A DNA stretch of 64,000 bases, taken from contig NZ_JBLYUB010000028.1 of assembly GCF_049999945.1 (NCBI RefSeq), positions 29,622-93,621 on the forward strand. The letters run 5' to 3'. A program made the translations under genes and the position numbers. This stretch comes from Planosporangium spinosum. Its GTDB lineage: Bacteria > Actinomycetota > Actinomycetes > Mycobacteriales > Micromonosporaceae. This document shows positions 7,879-16,591 of the stretch, one piece after another. The number at the start of each line of letters is the position of its first letter. Positions within the stretch are counted from its first letter, which is position 1. The notes under the pieces were generated by a model, which saw only the letters and a program-made list of their open reading frames with translations, was not told the origin of the DNA and made no database searches.

Positions 7879-8919
7879 ATGCGGCTGCGACGGGCCGACC
7901 CGAGCCGGCCCGGATACACCCGCCGCCGGCGCGGTAAGGGTTTCGCTTACTACGACACCGCGGGCCAGCTCATCGGCGACCCGGACGAGCTCGGCCGGAT
8001 CCGGGCGCTGGTGATCCCGCCGGCCTGGACCGACGTGTGGATCTGTCCGGACCCGCGCGGGCACATCCAGGCCACCGGTGTCGACCAGGCCGGCCGGCGG
8101 CAGTACCGCTACCACGACGTGTGGCGGGCCAAGCGCGACGCCGAGAAGTTCGAGCACGTCCTGATCGTCGGCGCGCACCTGCCCCGGCTGCGCAAGCGGG
8201 TCGCCGACGACCTGGCCGGCCGGGGGCTGGGCCGGGAGCGGGTGCTGGCGGCCGCCGTCCGCCTGCTCGACCAGGGGGTGTTCCGCATCGGCGGGGAGGC
8301 GTACGCCACCGCCGACGGCGGCTCCGGCGAGCCCACGTACGGGCTGGCGACGCTGCAACGCGACCACGTCAGCGTGCGCGGGGCGGCGATGGAGTTCCGG
8401 TACCCGGCCAAGGGCGGCGTCGAGCGCTGCCAGCGCCTCGTCGACGCCGAGGTGGCGCCGGTGGTCCGGACGCTGCTCAAACGGCCGGACCCCAACCCGG
8501 AGCTGCTGGGCTACCGGGCCGGCGCCCGCGGCCCGTGGCGCGACGTGCGCAGCGCCGACATCAACGACTACCTCAAGGAGGCAAGCGACTGCGAGATCAG
8601 CGCCAAGGACTTCCGGACCTGGCACGCGACCGTCATCGCGGCGATCTGCCTGGCCCAGCCCGAGGCCCGCGCGGCGACGTCGGCGACCGCGCGCCGGAAG
8701 GCGGTGACCCGGGCGTACCGGGAGGTGTCGGAGTACCTGGGCAACACCCCGGCGGTGGCGAAGGCGTCGTACGTCAACCCGCGGGTGGTCGACCTGTACC
8801 ACGACGGCGAGACCATCGCGTCGGCGTGCGCCGAGGTACCCGACCCCGACGGCGGGTTCGCCGTCCGGCACACCGCCGAGCAGGCGCTCCTGGCGCTGCT
8901 CGGCGGCGACCCCGGCTGA
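7879..8919 (+). CDS. DNA topoisomerase type IB
   Basis: A 346-residue bacterial/poxvirus-type topoisomerase IB. It has IPPAWTDVWICPDPRGHIQA near the N-terminus, the LLDQGVFRIG and LRTVD-like catalytic-core segments, and the nucleophile Y298 in KASYVNP, the standard bacterial position. The enzyme relaxes supercoils through a 3'-phosphotyrosyl link. Only five bases separate it from the GT9 stop and its ribosome site GGGAGG overlaps the end of that gene, so it is probably co-transcribed with the heptose operon, an odd functional pairing. A hairpin after its stop closes the unit. Confidence 0.88.
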   Translation: MRLRRADPSRPGYTRRRRGKGFAYYDTAGQLIGDPDELGRIRALVIPPAWTDVWICPDPRGHIQATGVDQAGRRQYRYHDVWRAKRDAEKFEHVLIVGAHLPRLRKRVADDLAGRGLGRERVLAAAVRLLDQGVFRIGGEAYATADGGSGEPTYGLATLQRDHVSVRGAAMEFRYPAKGGVERCQRLVDAEVAPVVRTLLKRPDPNPELLGYRAGARGPWRDVRSADINDYLKEASDCEISAKDFRTWHATVIAAICLAQPEARAATSATARRKAVTRAYREVSEYLGNTPAVAKASYVNPRVVDLYHDGETIASACAEVPDPDGGFAVRHTAEQALLALLGGDPG

Positions 8920-8948
8920 GTCGGGTGGCCGGTGGCCGTCGGCGGGCG

Positions 8949-8992
8949 GGGAAGGTCGGCCGTCCCCCTTCCGGGGGAACGCTGACCTTCCC
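8949..8992 (+). terminator. hairpin terminator after topoisomerase IB
   Basis: Arms GGGAAGGTC (8949-8957) and GACCTTCCC (8984-8992) enclose an inner CCCCC-TTCC-GGGGG stem. It lies 30 bases after the stop codon. There is no U-tract, as is common in actinomycete terminators. Confidence 0.6.
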
Positions 8993-9031
8993 ACGCTCCG
9001 TGGTGGCGCGGTAACGTCGGCAGCGCTGGCA

Positions 9032-9065
9032 TCCTCCGAACGGAGGACTCCTCACTGGAGGAGTC
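9032..9065. promoter_or_regulatory. two adjoining short hairpins upstream of the sigma factor gene
   Basis: TCCTCCG-AA-CGGAGGA at 9032-9047 is directly followed by GACTCCTC-ACTG-GAGGAGTC at 9046-9065, both perfect stems. They could be part of the sigma-factor leader or a second terminator; as the strands contain AGGAGG-like cores they could also expose or hide anti-SD-like sequence. Function not established. Confidence 0.35.
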
Positions 9066-9194
9066 GCCGATGGCACGCCGACCGATCGTCGACCGTCGGG
9101 CGACGGCGGGAGCTGGGCCCGGTGTCCGGTCGACCGGGCCGGGTCGGGTGGCGTGTCGCCGCTGTTGCTCCGACTCGCCGGACAAGGGACGACC

Positions 9195-10133
9195 ATGACC
9201 GCTACGACCAGCCGCGACACCGACCGCCGCGACGCCGGGCTCGACATCGATCCTCGTGACGCCGTTCCTGACGCCGACCGTCGGAAGGTCACGTCCGGGG
9301 CCGACCGCCGCGATGCCGCGCCCGGCGAGGTCACCGGCGTGCCCACGGCGGTCCGCCCGGACGGCGGCCGATCCGGTGCCGAGGCCGAGGTGGTGGTGCG
9401 CGCCCTGCTGACACGGCTGGCCGACCTGCCCGCCGACAGTCCCGACCGGCAGCGCGTGCGCGACCGGCTCATCGAGCTGCACCTGCCGCTGGCCGAGTAC
9501 CTGGCGCGGCGGTTCCGCAACCGTGGCGAGCCGCTCGACGACCTGGTCCAGGTGGCCAACCTCGCGCTGGTCAAGTCGGTCGACGGGTACGACCCGGGTC
9601 GGGGTACGGGGTTCGGCAGCTACGCCGTCCCGATGATCCTCGGTGAGCTCAAGCGCCACTTCCGGGACAAGGGATGGGACATCCGGGTACCGCGGCGGGT
9701 GCAGGAGCTCCGGATGGAGATCACCCGCACCACGGGTGAGCTGGCCCAGCGGCTCGGCCACTCGCCGACGGTCGCCGACCTCGCCGTCCACCTGGGCATC
9801 CGCGAGGAGGACGTCGTCGAGGGGCTGGACTCCGCGCACGCCTACCGGACCCTGTCGCTGCAGACGCCGCTCCAGGGCCAGGAGCCGAACGCCACGGAGC
9901 TGGCCGACCTGATGGGCGAGGTCGACCGCCGCCTGGAGCGGGTCGAGGACCGGGAGTCCCTCCGCCCGCTGATCGCCCGGCTGCCCCGACGCGAGCAGCG
10001 GATCATCGCGCTGCGCTTCTTCGGCAACATGACCCAGTGTCAGATCGCGGCCGAACTGGGCATCTCCCAGATGCACGTATCGCGGCTGCTGGCGCACGCG
10101 CTCCGGGAGCTGCGCAGCGGCCTGCTGTCCTGA
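9195..10133 (+). CDS. RNA polymerase sigma factor, SigB/SigF/SigG subfamily
   Basis: A 312-residue sigma-70 family stress-type factor. Region 2 contains LVQVANLALVKSVDGYDPGRGTGF and SYAVPMILGELKRHFRDKGW; region 3 follows (GELAQRLGHSPTVADLAVHLGI), and region 4 is the C-terminal helix-turn-helix LRFFGNMTQCQIAAELGISQMHVSRLL. An extra N-terminal 60 residues are charged and contain three copies of DRRDA. ATG start follows AAGGGA. Such factors direct core polymerase to stress promoters and are normally held by an anti-sigma factor, but no anti-sigma gene adjoins it here. Confidence 0.88.
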   Translation: MTATTSRDTDRRDAGLDIDPRDAVPDADRRKVTSGADRRDAAPGEVTGVPTAVRPDGGRSGAEAEVVVRALLTRLADLPADSPDRQRVRDRLIELHLPLAEYLARRFRNRGEPLDDLVQVANLALVKSVDGYDPGRGTGFGSYAVPMILGELKRHFRDKGWDIRVPRRVQELRMEITRTTGELAQRLGHSPTVADLAVHLGIREEDVVEGLDSAHAYRTLSLQTPLQGQEPNATELADLMGEVDRRLERVEDRESLRPLIARLPRREQRIIALRFFGNMTQCQIAAELGISQMHVSRLLAHALRELRSGLLS

Positions 10134-10180
10134 ACCGCCGTCGGGGGCGGCTGCCATCCCCGTGGGAGCCCGGCTGCCCG

Positions 10181-10948
10181 CTACGCTCCCGCCGGGGCGG
10201 GCACCACGAGCTGGTACACGCTGTACGCCTGTTTGATCACCGGGTGGGCGACGTTGCGCACGTGCACCCCGCCGGCCGTGACGCCGCGTTCGGTGCCGGC
10301 GTGCGCGTGGCCGTGCACCGCGAGCGCCGGGCACGGCCCGTCGATGGCCTCGCCGAGCAGGTACGACCCGAGAAAGGGATAGATCTCCAGCGGCTCGCCC
10401 AGCAGCGTGTCGGCGGTCGGCGCATAGTGGGTCAGCGCCACCCGGACGTCGCAGTCCAGGTCCTGCAGCGCCGTGCCCAGCTTCTCGGAGACCAGCCGGG
10501 TGTGCCGGATGAACGCCTTCATCTCGGGCTCGCCGAACTCGCTCGCGCACCGACCGGCGAAGCCGCCGCCGAAGCCCTTCGCACCCGCGATGCCCAGCCG
10601 CACCCCGAAGCAGTCGAGGACGACGCCGGTGCACTCGAGGACGGTGATGCCGCCGTCCTCCAGGATCTTGGTGATCTCGTCGGCGGCGTCGGAGTGGTAG
10701 TCGTGGTTGCCGAGGACCGTCACCACCGGTACGGGCAGGTTGCCGAACTCGGTCACCACGCAGCGCGCCTCGTCGCCGGTGCCGTGCCGGGTCAGATCGC
10801 CGGCCAGCAGCAGCACGTCGGCCTTCTCGCCGATGCGTTCCAGCGCCGGACGGAACCGACCCAGCACGTTCTCGTCGATGTGTACGTCGCCGACCGCGGC
10901 CACCCGTACGCAGTTGGGCGGTCGGTTGTGGTTGTGGTCCGTACTCAC
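10181..10948 (-). CDS. calcineurin-like metallophosphoesterase
   Basis: A 255-residue dimetal phosphoesterase with all core motifs: GDVH (D21, H23), GDLT (D51), GNHD (81-83) and the C-terminal HGHAH at 212-216. It should hydrolyse phosphomono- or diesters in the cytoplasm; substrate unknown. GTG start overlaps the BON gene stop (GTGA). Third gene of a three-gene minus-strand unit with a nucleotidyltransferase and a BON protein, convergent with the sigma factor gene. Confidence 0.87.
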   Translation of the reverse strand: MSTDHNHNRPPNCVRVAAVGDVHIDENVLGRFRPALERIGEKADVLLLAGDLTRHGTGDEARCVVTEFGNLPVPVVTVLGNHDYHSDAADEITKILEDGGITVLECTGVVLDCFGVRLGIAGAKGFGGGFAGRCASEFGEPEMKAFIRHTRLVSEKLGTALQDLDCDVRVALTHYAPTADTLLGEPLEIYPFLGSYLLGEAIDGPCPALAVHGHAHAGTERGVTAGGVHVRNVAHPVIKQAYSVYQLVVPAPAGA

Positions 10949-11193
10949 ACTTCCTCCACCTCTTCCGGCTCGTGTACCCGGGTGACGCCGATGTCGGACT
11001 TCACGGTCAGGCCCGGGAACCGCTCGGCCACCACCTGTTCGATGACCTCCTTGCGTTTCGGGCTCGTCACCTCACCGGTCAGCACGAAGGTGCGTTCCTC
11101 CAGGTGACTGACCCGGATGCCCTGCTCCGAGACGCGCTCGTCCTCGGTGAGGACGCGCTGCAGCTCGCCTTCCTGGTACGGGTCGGGTTTCAT
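10945..11193 (-). CDS. small BON-domain protein
   Basis: An 82-residue soluble protein formed almost entirely by one BON domain: alternating helix-strand pattern with VLTGEVTSPKRKEVIEQVV in the middle and VKSDIGVTRVHEP near the end. BON domains bind lipids or other proteins. It has no signal peptide. ATG overlaps the preceding nucleotidyltransferase stop and its stop overlaps the phosphoesterase start, so the three are translationally coupled. Confidence 0.8.
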   Translation of the reverse strand: MKPDPYQEGELQRVLTEDERVSEQGIRVSHLEERTFVLTGEVTSPKRKEVIEQVVAERFPGLTVKSDIGVTRVHEPEEVEEV

Positions 11194-11801
11194 CCGGAAA
11201 CCTCCTTGAGCTGTGCCCGGCGCTCCGTTGCCGAACTGACCTCCGCCAGAGAAACGATGTTGAGCCGGTCCACCAGCACCATGAACGCCTGCGCGTAGGG
11301 GGAGTGCGCCGTCTCGCGGTCGACCCGCGCCCAGTCGATCTGCTCGCGCATGGACTGGGCCACCGGTAGCGCCTTCGCCAGGTCGCAGTAGTGCGGCCCC
11401 ATGGACAGCAGCTTGTGGATCATGAGTTCGGTCGCGGAGAGCACAGGCATGTGGCAGGCGTTGACCGACAGGACGTCGGTGTCGGCGAGGGTATCGTCCG
11501 TGACCGGGCGCTGCACCGGGGAGTAGATCAGGTCGACGAGGCGGTCGTCGTCGTAGACCTTGACCAGCCATCCCTCCGGAGGTATCTCGGCGCGGAAGCC
11601 GACCTCGACCAGGCCGGTCAGGATCCGGTCCGCGTCTTCCTCCTTGATCAGAAAGTCGACGTCGTGGTCGCACACACCGCCACCGCGTGCGTACACCGCG
11701 AAGCTGCCCGCGAGCGCGAACGGGGCGCCGATCTGCTTGAGGTAGTAGGCGACCCGCTTCAAGGTCTGAATGAGCGGCTGTTGATCCTCGGCTAGAGGCA
11801 T
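11190..11801 (-). CDS. MNT/AbiEii-like nucleotidyltransferase
   Basis: A 203-residue protein with the minimal polymerase-beta-type nucleotidyltransferase signature: G32-S33 then D47-x-D49 in ALAGSFAVYARGGG...DHDVDF. An N-terminal helix and a C-terminal helical half complete it. The ATG is chosen because AGGAG lies seven bases upstream; a longer frame exists but has no ribosome site. Members of this fold add a nucleotide to a protein or small molecule. It heads a unit with a BON protein and a phosphoesterase and faces a carbamoyltransferase gene divergently. No HEPN partner is present, so it is not obviously an MNT-HEPN toxin-antitoxin. Confidence 0.72.
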   Translation of the reverse strand: MPLAEDQQPLIQTLKRVAYYLKQIGAPFALAGSFAVYARGGGVCDHDVDFLIKEEDADRILTGLVEVGFRAEIPPEGWLVKVYDDDRLVDLIYSPVQRPVTDDTLADTDVLSVNACHMPVLSATELMIHKLLSMGPHYCDLAKALPVAQSMREQIDWARVDRETAHSPYAQAFMVLVDRLNIVSLAEVSSATERRAQLKEVSG

Positions 11802-11874
11802 CGCAGGCTCCTTGTGGTCAGATCGGCCCGCACGTCCGGGGCCGACCGGGACCCTCCTGCAGATACCCGTCACC

Positions 11875-11888
11875 GTGTGTTCTCACAC
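11875..11888. promoter_or_regulatory. small inverted repeat in divergent promoter region
   Basis: GTGTG-TTCT-CACAC sits between the divergent nucleotidyltransferase and carbamoyltransferase genes. Short arms only; possible operator. Confidence 0.3.
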
Positions 11889-11970
11889 CGTTCCGAGGGC
11901 ACCCGTTGACCCCCGCACGGGGCAGATATTCCCGCTGTTTGATCACTGTGGCGAGGGGTACGACCGGTCC

Positions 11971-13623
11971 ATGCGTGTCCTCGGTATCAATGCCGTCTTC
12001 CACGACCCATCGGCGGCTCTTGTGGTGGATGGGCAGGTCGTCGCGGCCGCCGAGGAGGAACGGTTCAGCCGCCGCAAGCACGGTAAGCGGCCGGTACCGT
12101 TCGCCGCCTGGGAGCTTCCCGAGCAGGCCGCCGCCTGGTGCCTGGCCACCGCCGGCATCGACGCCGCGCAGGTCGACGCGGTGGCGTACTCGTTCGACCC
12201 GACGCTGTGCCGCCCCGCCGACGAACTCGGACTCACCGACCCGTGGGACTGGCTGCGCCAGGAGTACGCCAAGCGGGCGCCCGGCTTCCTCGCCACGGCG
12301 CTGCCCGGGCTCGACCCCGAGGCCGTACGGTTCGTGCCGCACCACGCCGCGCACGCCGCCTCCGCCGCGCTCGCCGCGCCGGCCGTGGCGGGCCACGGCG
12401 ACTGCGCCGTGCTCGTCCTCGACGGCCGCGGCGAGGTCGCCAGCCACCTGGCCGGCTACTACCGTGACGGAGAGCTCCACCCGCTGTACGCGCAGTCCCT
12501 GCCGCATTCGCTCGGGCTGATGTACGAAGACCTCACCGCCCACCTGGGCTTCCTGCGCTCGTCCGACGAGTACAAGGTGATGGCGCTGGCCAGCTACGGC
12601 AAGCCCCGGTTCCTGCCGGAGCTGCGGGAACTGGTCAAGGCCACCGGCGACGGCGGGTTCTCCGTCGCCCCGATCGACTGGGCGGCCCTGACCAAGCCGG
12701 TGGCAGCGGGCGCCGAACCCGGCCCGGAGCACGCCGATCTCGCCAGCAGCGTGCAGATTCGGCTGGAGGAGGTCATCGGAGACCTGGCCCGGTGGGTGTA
12801 CGACGCGACCGGCGGCAACCGGCACCTCGCCATGGCCGGCGGCACCGCGCTCAACTGCGTGGCCAACGCCCGGCTCGCCGCCGAGGGCCCGTTCGAGACG
12901 GTGTGGGTGCAGCCGGCCGCCGGCGACTCCGGTACCGCGCTGGGCGCGGCCCTGCACGTGGCCCGCGGTCTGGGTGACCGGACGGCGCCCATGCCCGGTG
13001 CGGACCTCGGCCGCGGCTTCACCGACGACGAGATCGAGGCCGAGCTGCGCCGGGCCCGCCTGCCGTACACCCGCCCCGGCTCCATCGCCGAGGAAGCGGC
13101 CGAGGTGCTCGCCGCCAACGGCATCGTCGCCTGGTTCCAGGGGCGCAGCGAGTACGGCCCGCGCGCGCTCGGCCACCGGTCGCTGCTGGCCAACCCGACC
13201 GACCCGGACAACACCGAGCGACTCAACCTGGTCAAGGGGCGCGAGCAGTTCCGGCCGGTCGCGCCGATGGTGCTCGCGGAGCGGGCCGGCGAGGTCTTCG
13301 ACGGGCTGCTGGACAGCCCGTACATGCTGTTCGTGCAGAAGGTGAAGCCGGAGTGGCGGGACCGCATCCCGGCCGTCACGCACGTCGACGGCACCGCGCG
13401 CATCCAGTCCGTCCGTGACACAGGCGAGCCGCTGGTCGCCGAGATGCTCCGTGCCTTCGAACGTCGTACCGGGGTTCCGGTCGTCGTCAACACCTCGCTG
13501 AACACGGCCGGCCGGCCGATGGTCGACTCGCCGTTCGACGCCCTCGAACTCTTCGGCTCGGCACCGATCGATCTGCTCGCGATCGGACCGTTCGCGGTGC
13601 GGCGCGCCGACTGCTGGCGCTGA
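11971..13623 (+). CDS. carbamoyltransferase, NodU/CmcH family
   Basis: A 550-residue O-carbamoyltransferase that would move a carbamoyl group from carbamoyl phosphate, via carbamoyl-adenylate, to a hydroxyl of a sugar or natural product. Family segments are present in order: N-terminal GINAVFHDPSAALVVDG, EEERFSRRKH, SSDEYKVMALASYG, GGTALNCVANARL, GRSEYGPRALGHRSLLA, REQFRPVAPMV and NTSLNTAGRPM. The ATG at this position starts the fold; an upstream extension has no domain content. The next gene, a GT2 glycosyltransferase, begins one base after the stop, suggesting carbamoylation of a glycan. Confidence 0.88.
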   Translation: MRVLGINAVFHDPSAALVVDGQVVAAAEEERFSRRKHGKRPVPFAAWELPEQAAAWCLATAGIDAAQVDAVAYSFDPTLCRPADELGLTDPWDWLRQEYAKRAPGFLATALPGLDPEAVRFVPHHAAHAASAALAAPAVAGHGDCAVLVLDGRGEVASHLAGYYRDGELHPLYAQSLPHSLGLMYEDLTAHLGFLRSSDEYKVMALASYGKPRFLPELRELVKATGDGGFSVAPIDWAALTKPVAAGAEPGPEHADLASSVQIRLEEVIGDLARWVYDATGGNRHLAMAGGTALNCVANARLAAEGPFETVWVQPAAGDSGTALGAALHVARGLGDRTAPMPGADLGRGFTDDEIEAELRRARLPYTRPGSIAEEAAEVLAANGIVAWFQGRSEYGPRALGHRSLLANPTDPDNTERLNLVKGREQFRPVAPMVLAERAGEVFDGLLDSPYMLFVQKVKPEWRDRIPAVTHVDGTARIQSVRDTGEPLVAEMLRAFERRTGVPVVVNTSLNTAGRPMVDSPFDALELFGSAPIDLLAIGPFAVRRADCWR

Positions 13624-13624
13624 C

Positions 13625-14698
13625 ATGGGTACCGGAGTCTCCATCGTCGTACCGACGGTCGGCCGGCCCAGCCTGTCGCGGCTGCTCACGGCGCTCGCGC
13701 CGGCCGACGGGGTGCTGCCGATGCCGCTGGAGCTGATCCTCGTCGACGACCGTCGGGACAGCCGCGATCCGCTGGTGGACCTGCCGCCGTCGCTCAAGCC
13801 GGTCACGAGGATCGTCGGCGGCCGCGCCGCCGGCCCGGCCGCCGCGCGCAACGTCGGCTGGCGTGCCGCCGCGTACCCGTGGATCGCCTTCCTCGACGAC
13901 GACGTGGTACCCGCGCCGGACTGGCTGAGCGCCCTCGAAGGCGACCTCGATGTCGATGACCATGTCGCCGGGGTGCAGGGCGTTGTGGAGGTGCCGATGC
14001 CACCGGACCGCCGGCCGACCGACTGGGAGCGGGTCACCCGCGGTCTGGCGGACGGCCGGTGGATCACCGCCGATATGGCGTACCGCCGCGAGGCGCTGGC
14101 CGCCGTGGGCGGATTCGACGAGCGCTTCCCGCGCGCCTTCCGGGAGGACGCCGACCTGGCGTTCCGGGTCCGGCGGGCGGGCGGCGTGCTCACCGTCGGT
14201 CGCCGGCGGGTGATCCATCCGGTACGCCCGGAGAGTCCCTGGGTGAGCCTGCGCACCCAGGCCGGTAACGCCGACGACGCGTTGCTGCGCCGGCTGTACG
14301 GCCCGCGATGGCGGGAGCTGCTGGAGGCACCGCCCGGCCGGCGTCCCCGGCACGCCGCCGTGACGGCCGCCGGTCTGGTCGCGCTCGGTGCCCTGGGTAC
14401 GGCGGCCGGGCTGGCCGGGCGGCCGGGGCGTTCCCCGCGCGCCGCACGCGCCGCGCGGGTGGTCGGGGCGCTCGCCGGGGCGGCGTGGCTGGCCGGGACG
14501 GCGGAGTTCGCGGCGGCCCGGATCGCGCCGGGACCGCGTACCACCCGGGAGGTCGCCACGATGGCGGCGACCAGCGCGCTGATCCCGCCGTACGCGATGG
14601 CCCAGTGGCTGCGCGGCTGGGTGCGCGCCGCCCGGCCGAGCCGAGCCGAGCCGGCGCGTGGTTCGTGCCCGGGTGACCGGATCGGTGCCCGCGGTTGA
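13625..14698 (+). CDS. family 2 glycosyltransferase with C-terminal hydrophobic region
   Basis: A 357-residue GT-A enzyme. SIVVPTVGRPSLSRLL opens the nucleotide-binding fold, LVDDRRD and FLDDDVVPAPDWL (DDD near residues 90-92) give the metal motif, and FDERFPRAFREDADLAFRVRRAG is the usual acceptor-side ED motif. Residues about 240-325 contain two or three hydrophobic Ala/Gly/Leu-rich stretches that may be membrane associated. Cotranscribed with the carbamoyltransferase (one-base gap). Substrates not predictable. Confidence 0.82.
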   Translation: MGTGVSIVVPTVGRPSLSRLLTALAPADGVLPMPLELILVDDRRDSRDPLVDLPPSLKPVTRIVGGRAAGPAAARNVGWRAAAYPWIAFLDDDVVPAPDWLSALEGDLDVDDHVAGVQGVVEVPMPPDRRPTDWERVTRGLADGRWITADMAYRREALAAVGGFDERFPRAFREDADLAFRVRRAGGVLTVGRRRVIHPVRPESPWVSLRTQAGNADDALLRRLYGPRWRELLEAPPGRRPRHAAVTAAGLVALGALGTAAGLAGRPGRSPRAARAARVVGALAGAAWLAGTAEFAAARIAPGPRTTREVATMAATSALIPPYAMAQWLRGWVRAARPSRAEPARGSCPGDRIGARG

Positions 14699-14719
14699 TC
14701 AACTTCACCCGAACGTGTC

Positions 14720-14971
14720 GTGCGGCGACGATCGTACGCGTGTTCGAATACCGCGGTGGAGCGACGTAAGCACTGGTGGAACGGAACCTGGGGTCGGCTG
14801 GCCAGGCACGACGTCTACCTGTACGAAGATGGCGGTCTATGGGTGGTGGAGTCGCGCGAGGGTGGCGCCGACGGTCGTAGCCGGTGGTACGAGTACCGCG
14901 ACGAGGATGCCGCGATGGGGTGTGTGCGCGGCCTGCTGGCCGACAGTCCGCACTGGCGCCAGATGAGCTAG
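14720..14971 (+). CDS. small conserved-looking hypothetical protein
   Basis: Encodes up to 83 residues; a GTG at 14756 would give a 71-residue form starting RRKHWWNGTWGRL, which may be the real start because the first 12 residues look non-native. Rich in Trp, Arg and Asp, with a beta-strand pattern (DVYLYEDGGLWVVESREGG, SRWYEYRDEDAAM). No recognised domain, signal or membrane segment. Codon bias is consistent with a genuine gene. Confidence 0.55.
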   Translation: MRRRSYACSNTAVERRKHWWNGTWGRLARHDVYLYEDGGLWVVESREGGADGRSRWYEYRDEDAAMGCVRGLLADSPHWRQMS

Positions 14972-15275
14972 GCGACCGCGGGCGCCGGATCGCGCACGTG
15001 CGGCCGCCGCCCGGCGGGGCCGCGCAACGACGTTGCGTCGGTAGACGATCTACGCAACGAATCTCCGCCTGCGCGCAAGAGGAAGCAATGGCTGACCGGC
15101 CGGGTACCCGCTTACAGTCGAGCGGCGCGAGCACTTCCCGTCGAGCGGGCTGTGGTCGAGCGCGCGTGTTGACGGGGCGGCCGGCCGAGATACGAGCGGA
15201 TTATCCCCGTTTCCGTAGAATTTCGACTGCGCGAAGCCGGTGGGGGGCCGAGCGCCGGACGCAGGAGGTACGCCG
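14972..15275. other. intergenic region before ornithine aminotransferase
   Basis: No gene seen. Holds the CGCAACG repeats at 15023-15059 and an AT-richer patch near 15195-15235, probably the rocD promoter region. Confidence 0.4.
15023..15059. promoter_or_regulatory. CGCAACG palindrome and third half-site
   Basis: CGCAACG-A-CGTTGCG at 15023-15037 is a perfect dyad; the same half-site CGCAACG recurs at 15053-15059, 30 bases from the first. The arrangement resembles an operator array, for example for an Lrp/AsnC or amino-acid catabolic regulator of the downstream aminotransferase, though no regulator gene is adjacent. Confidence 0.4.
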
Positions 15276-16493
15276 ATGACCGCCGTCTTCCCCGACCTGA
15301 CGGCCTCCGCGGTTGCCGAGGCCGAGCAGTGGACCGCGCACAACTACCACCCGCTGCCGGTGGTCATCGCGGACGCGTCGGGAGCGTGGGTGACCGACGT
15401 CGATGGTCGCCGCTACCTCGACTGCCTCGCCGGTTACTCCGCGCTCAACTTCGGCCACCGGCACCCGACGCTGATCTCCGCCGCCCGGGAGCAGCTCGAC
15501 CGGGTGACCCTGACCAGTCGTGCGTTCCTGCACGACCAGTTCGGCCCGTTCTGCCGGGAGCTGGCCGAGCTGTGTGACATGGACCTGGTCCTGCCGATGA
15601 ACACCGGCGCCGAGGCGGTCGAGACCGCGATCAAGGTCGCCCGTAAGTGGGGGTACCAGGTCAAGGGCGTACCCGACGGCCAGGCCACGATCGTGGTCGC
15701 CGAGAACAACTTCCACGGCCGTACCACCACGATCGTCAGCTTCTCCACCGACCCGGACGCCTACCGCGACTACGGCCCGTTCACGCCCGGTTTCCGGATC
15801 GTTCCGTACGGTGACCTCGCCGCGATGGAGGCCGCCATCGACGAGACCACCGTCGCGGTGCTGATCGAACCGATCCAGGGCGAGGCCGGGGTCCTGGTCC
15901 CGCCGCCGGACTACCTGCCGGGCATCCGGGCGTTGTGCACCTCCCGGAATGTACTGATGATTGCCGACGAGGTGCAGTCGGGCCTCGGGCGGACCGGCGC
16001 AACGTTCGCCTGTGACCTGGAAAACGTGAAACCCGACATGTACGTCCTGGGCAAGGCCCTCGGCGGTGGCGTCGTACCGGTGTCGGCGGTCGCCTCGTCC
16101 CGTGAGGTGCTCGGGGTGCTCAGGCCGGGCGAGCACGGCTCCACGTTCGGCGGCAACCCGCTGGCCTGTGCGGTCGGCCGCGCCGTGGTGCGCCTCCTTC
16201 GGTCCGGGGAATACCAGGAGCGGGCCCGTGAGCTCGGCGAGCACCTGCACCGGCGGCTGGGTGAGCTGGTCGGGCGGGGACTGACGGCGGTACGGGGCCG
16301 TGGCCTGTGGGCCGGCCTCGACATCGACCCCGGGCTGATGACCGGACGCCAGGCGTGCGAGCGGCTCGCGGAGCGCGGCATCCTGGCCAAGGACACCCAC
16401 GGCTCGACGATCCGACTGGCCCCGCCGCTGGTGGTCACCCGGGAGGAGATCGATCTCGCCGTGGACGCGATCGAGGCCATCCTGGCCGCATAG
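15276..16493 (+). CDS. rocD: ornithine aminotransferase
   Basis: A 405-residue class III PLP aminotransferase. Ornithine aminotransferase features include HNYHPLPVVI at the N-terminus, DGRRYLDCLAGYSALNFGHRHP, the PLP-phosphate loop NTGAEAVETAIK, EPIQGEAGV, DEVQSGLGRTG and PLP lysine K260 in LGKALGGG. It converts ornithine plus 2-oxoglutarate to glutamate semialdehyde and glutamate in arginine catabolism or proline synthesis. ATG follows AGGAGG at 15263-15268. Usually paired with arginine-degradation genes, which are not seen next to it. Confidence 0.88.
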   Translation: MTAVFPDLTASAVAEAEQWTAHNYHPLPVVIADASGAWVTDVDGRRYLDCLAGYSALNFGHRHPTLISAAREQLDRVTLTSRAFLHDQFGPFCRELAELCDMDLVLPMNTGAEAVETAIKVARKWGYQVKGVPDGQATIVVAENNFHGRTTTIVSFSTDPDAYRDYGPFTPGFRIVPYGDLAAMEAAIDETTVAVLIEPIQGEAGVLVPPPDYLPGIRALCTSRNVLMIADEVQSGLGRTGATFACDLENVKPDMYVLGKALGGGVVPVSAVASSREVLGVLRPGEHGSTFGGNPLACAVGRAVVRLLRSGEYQERARELGEHLHRRLGELVGRGLTAVRGRGLWAGLDIDPGLMTGRQACERLAERGILAKDTHGSTIRLAPPLVVTREEIDLAVDAIEAILAA

Positions 16494-16521
16494 CCCCCGA
16501 CCCCGCCAGGACCTCCGGGAG

Positions 16522-16563
16522 CTTGGAAGGTTGGGCACCGGTATTGGTACCCAATCTTCCAAG
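16522..16563. terminator. long hairpin after rocD, member of a repeated dyad family
   Basis: Arms CTTGGAAGGTTGGG and CCCAATCTTCCAAG form a 14-pair stem with one G-U pair; inside, a CACC...GGT core can pair further. It closely resembles the dyads at 17728-17765 and 47079-47128. Probably an intrinsic terminator for rocD. Confidence 0.6.
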
Positions 16564-16591
16564 ATTGCTGGCCTGTCCCGGGGACGACGGT

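Noticed and set aside
11190..11801. MNT-HEPN toxin-antitoxin pair
   Set aside because: No HEPN partner; neighbours are a BON protein and a phosphoesterase.
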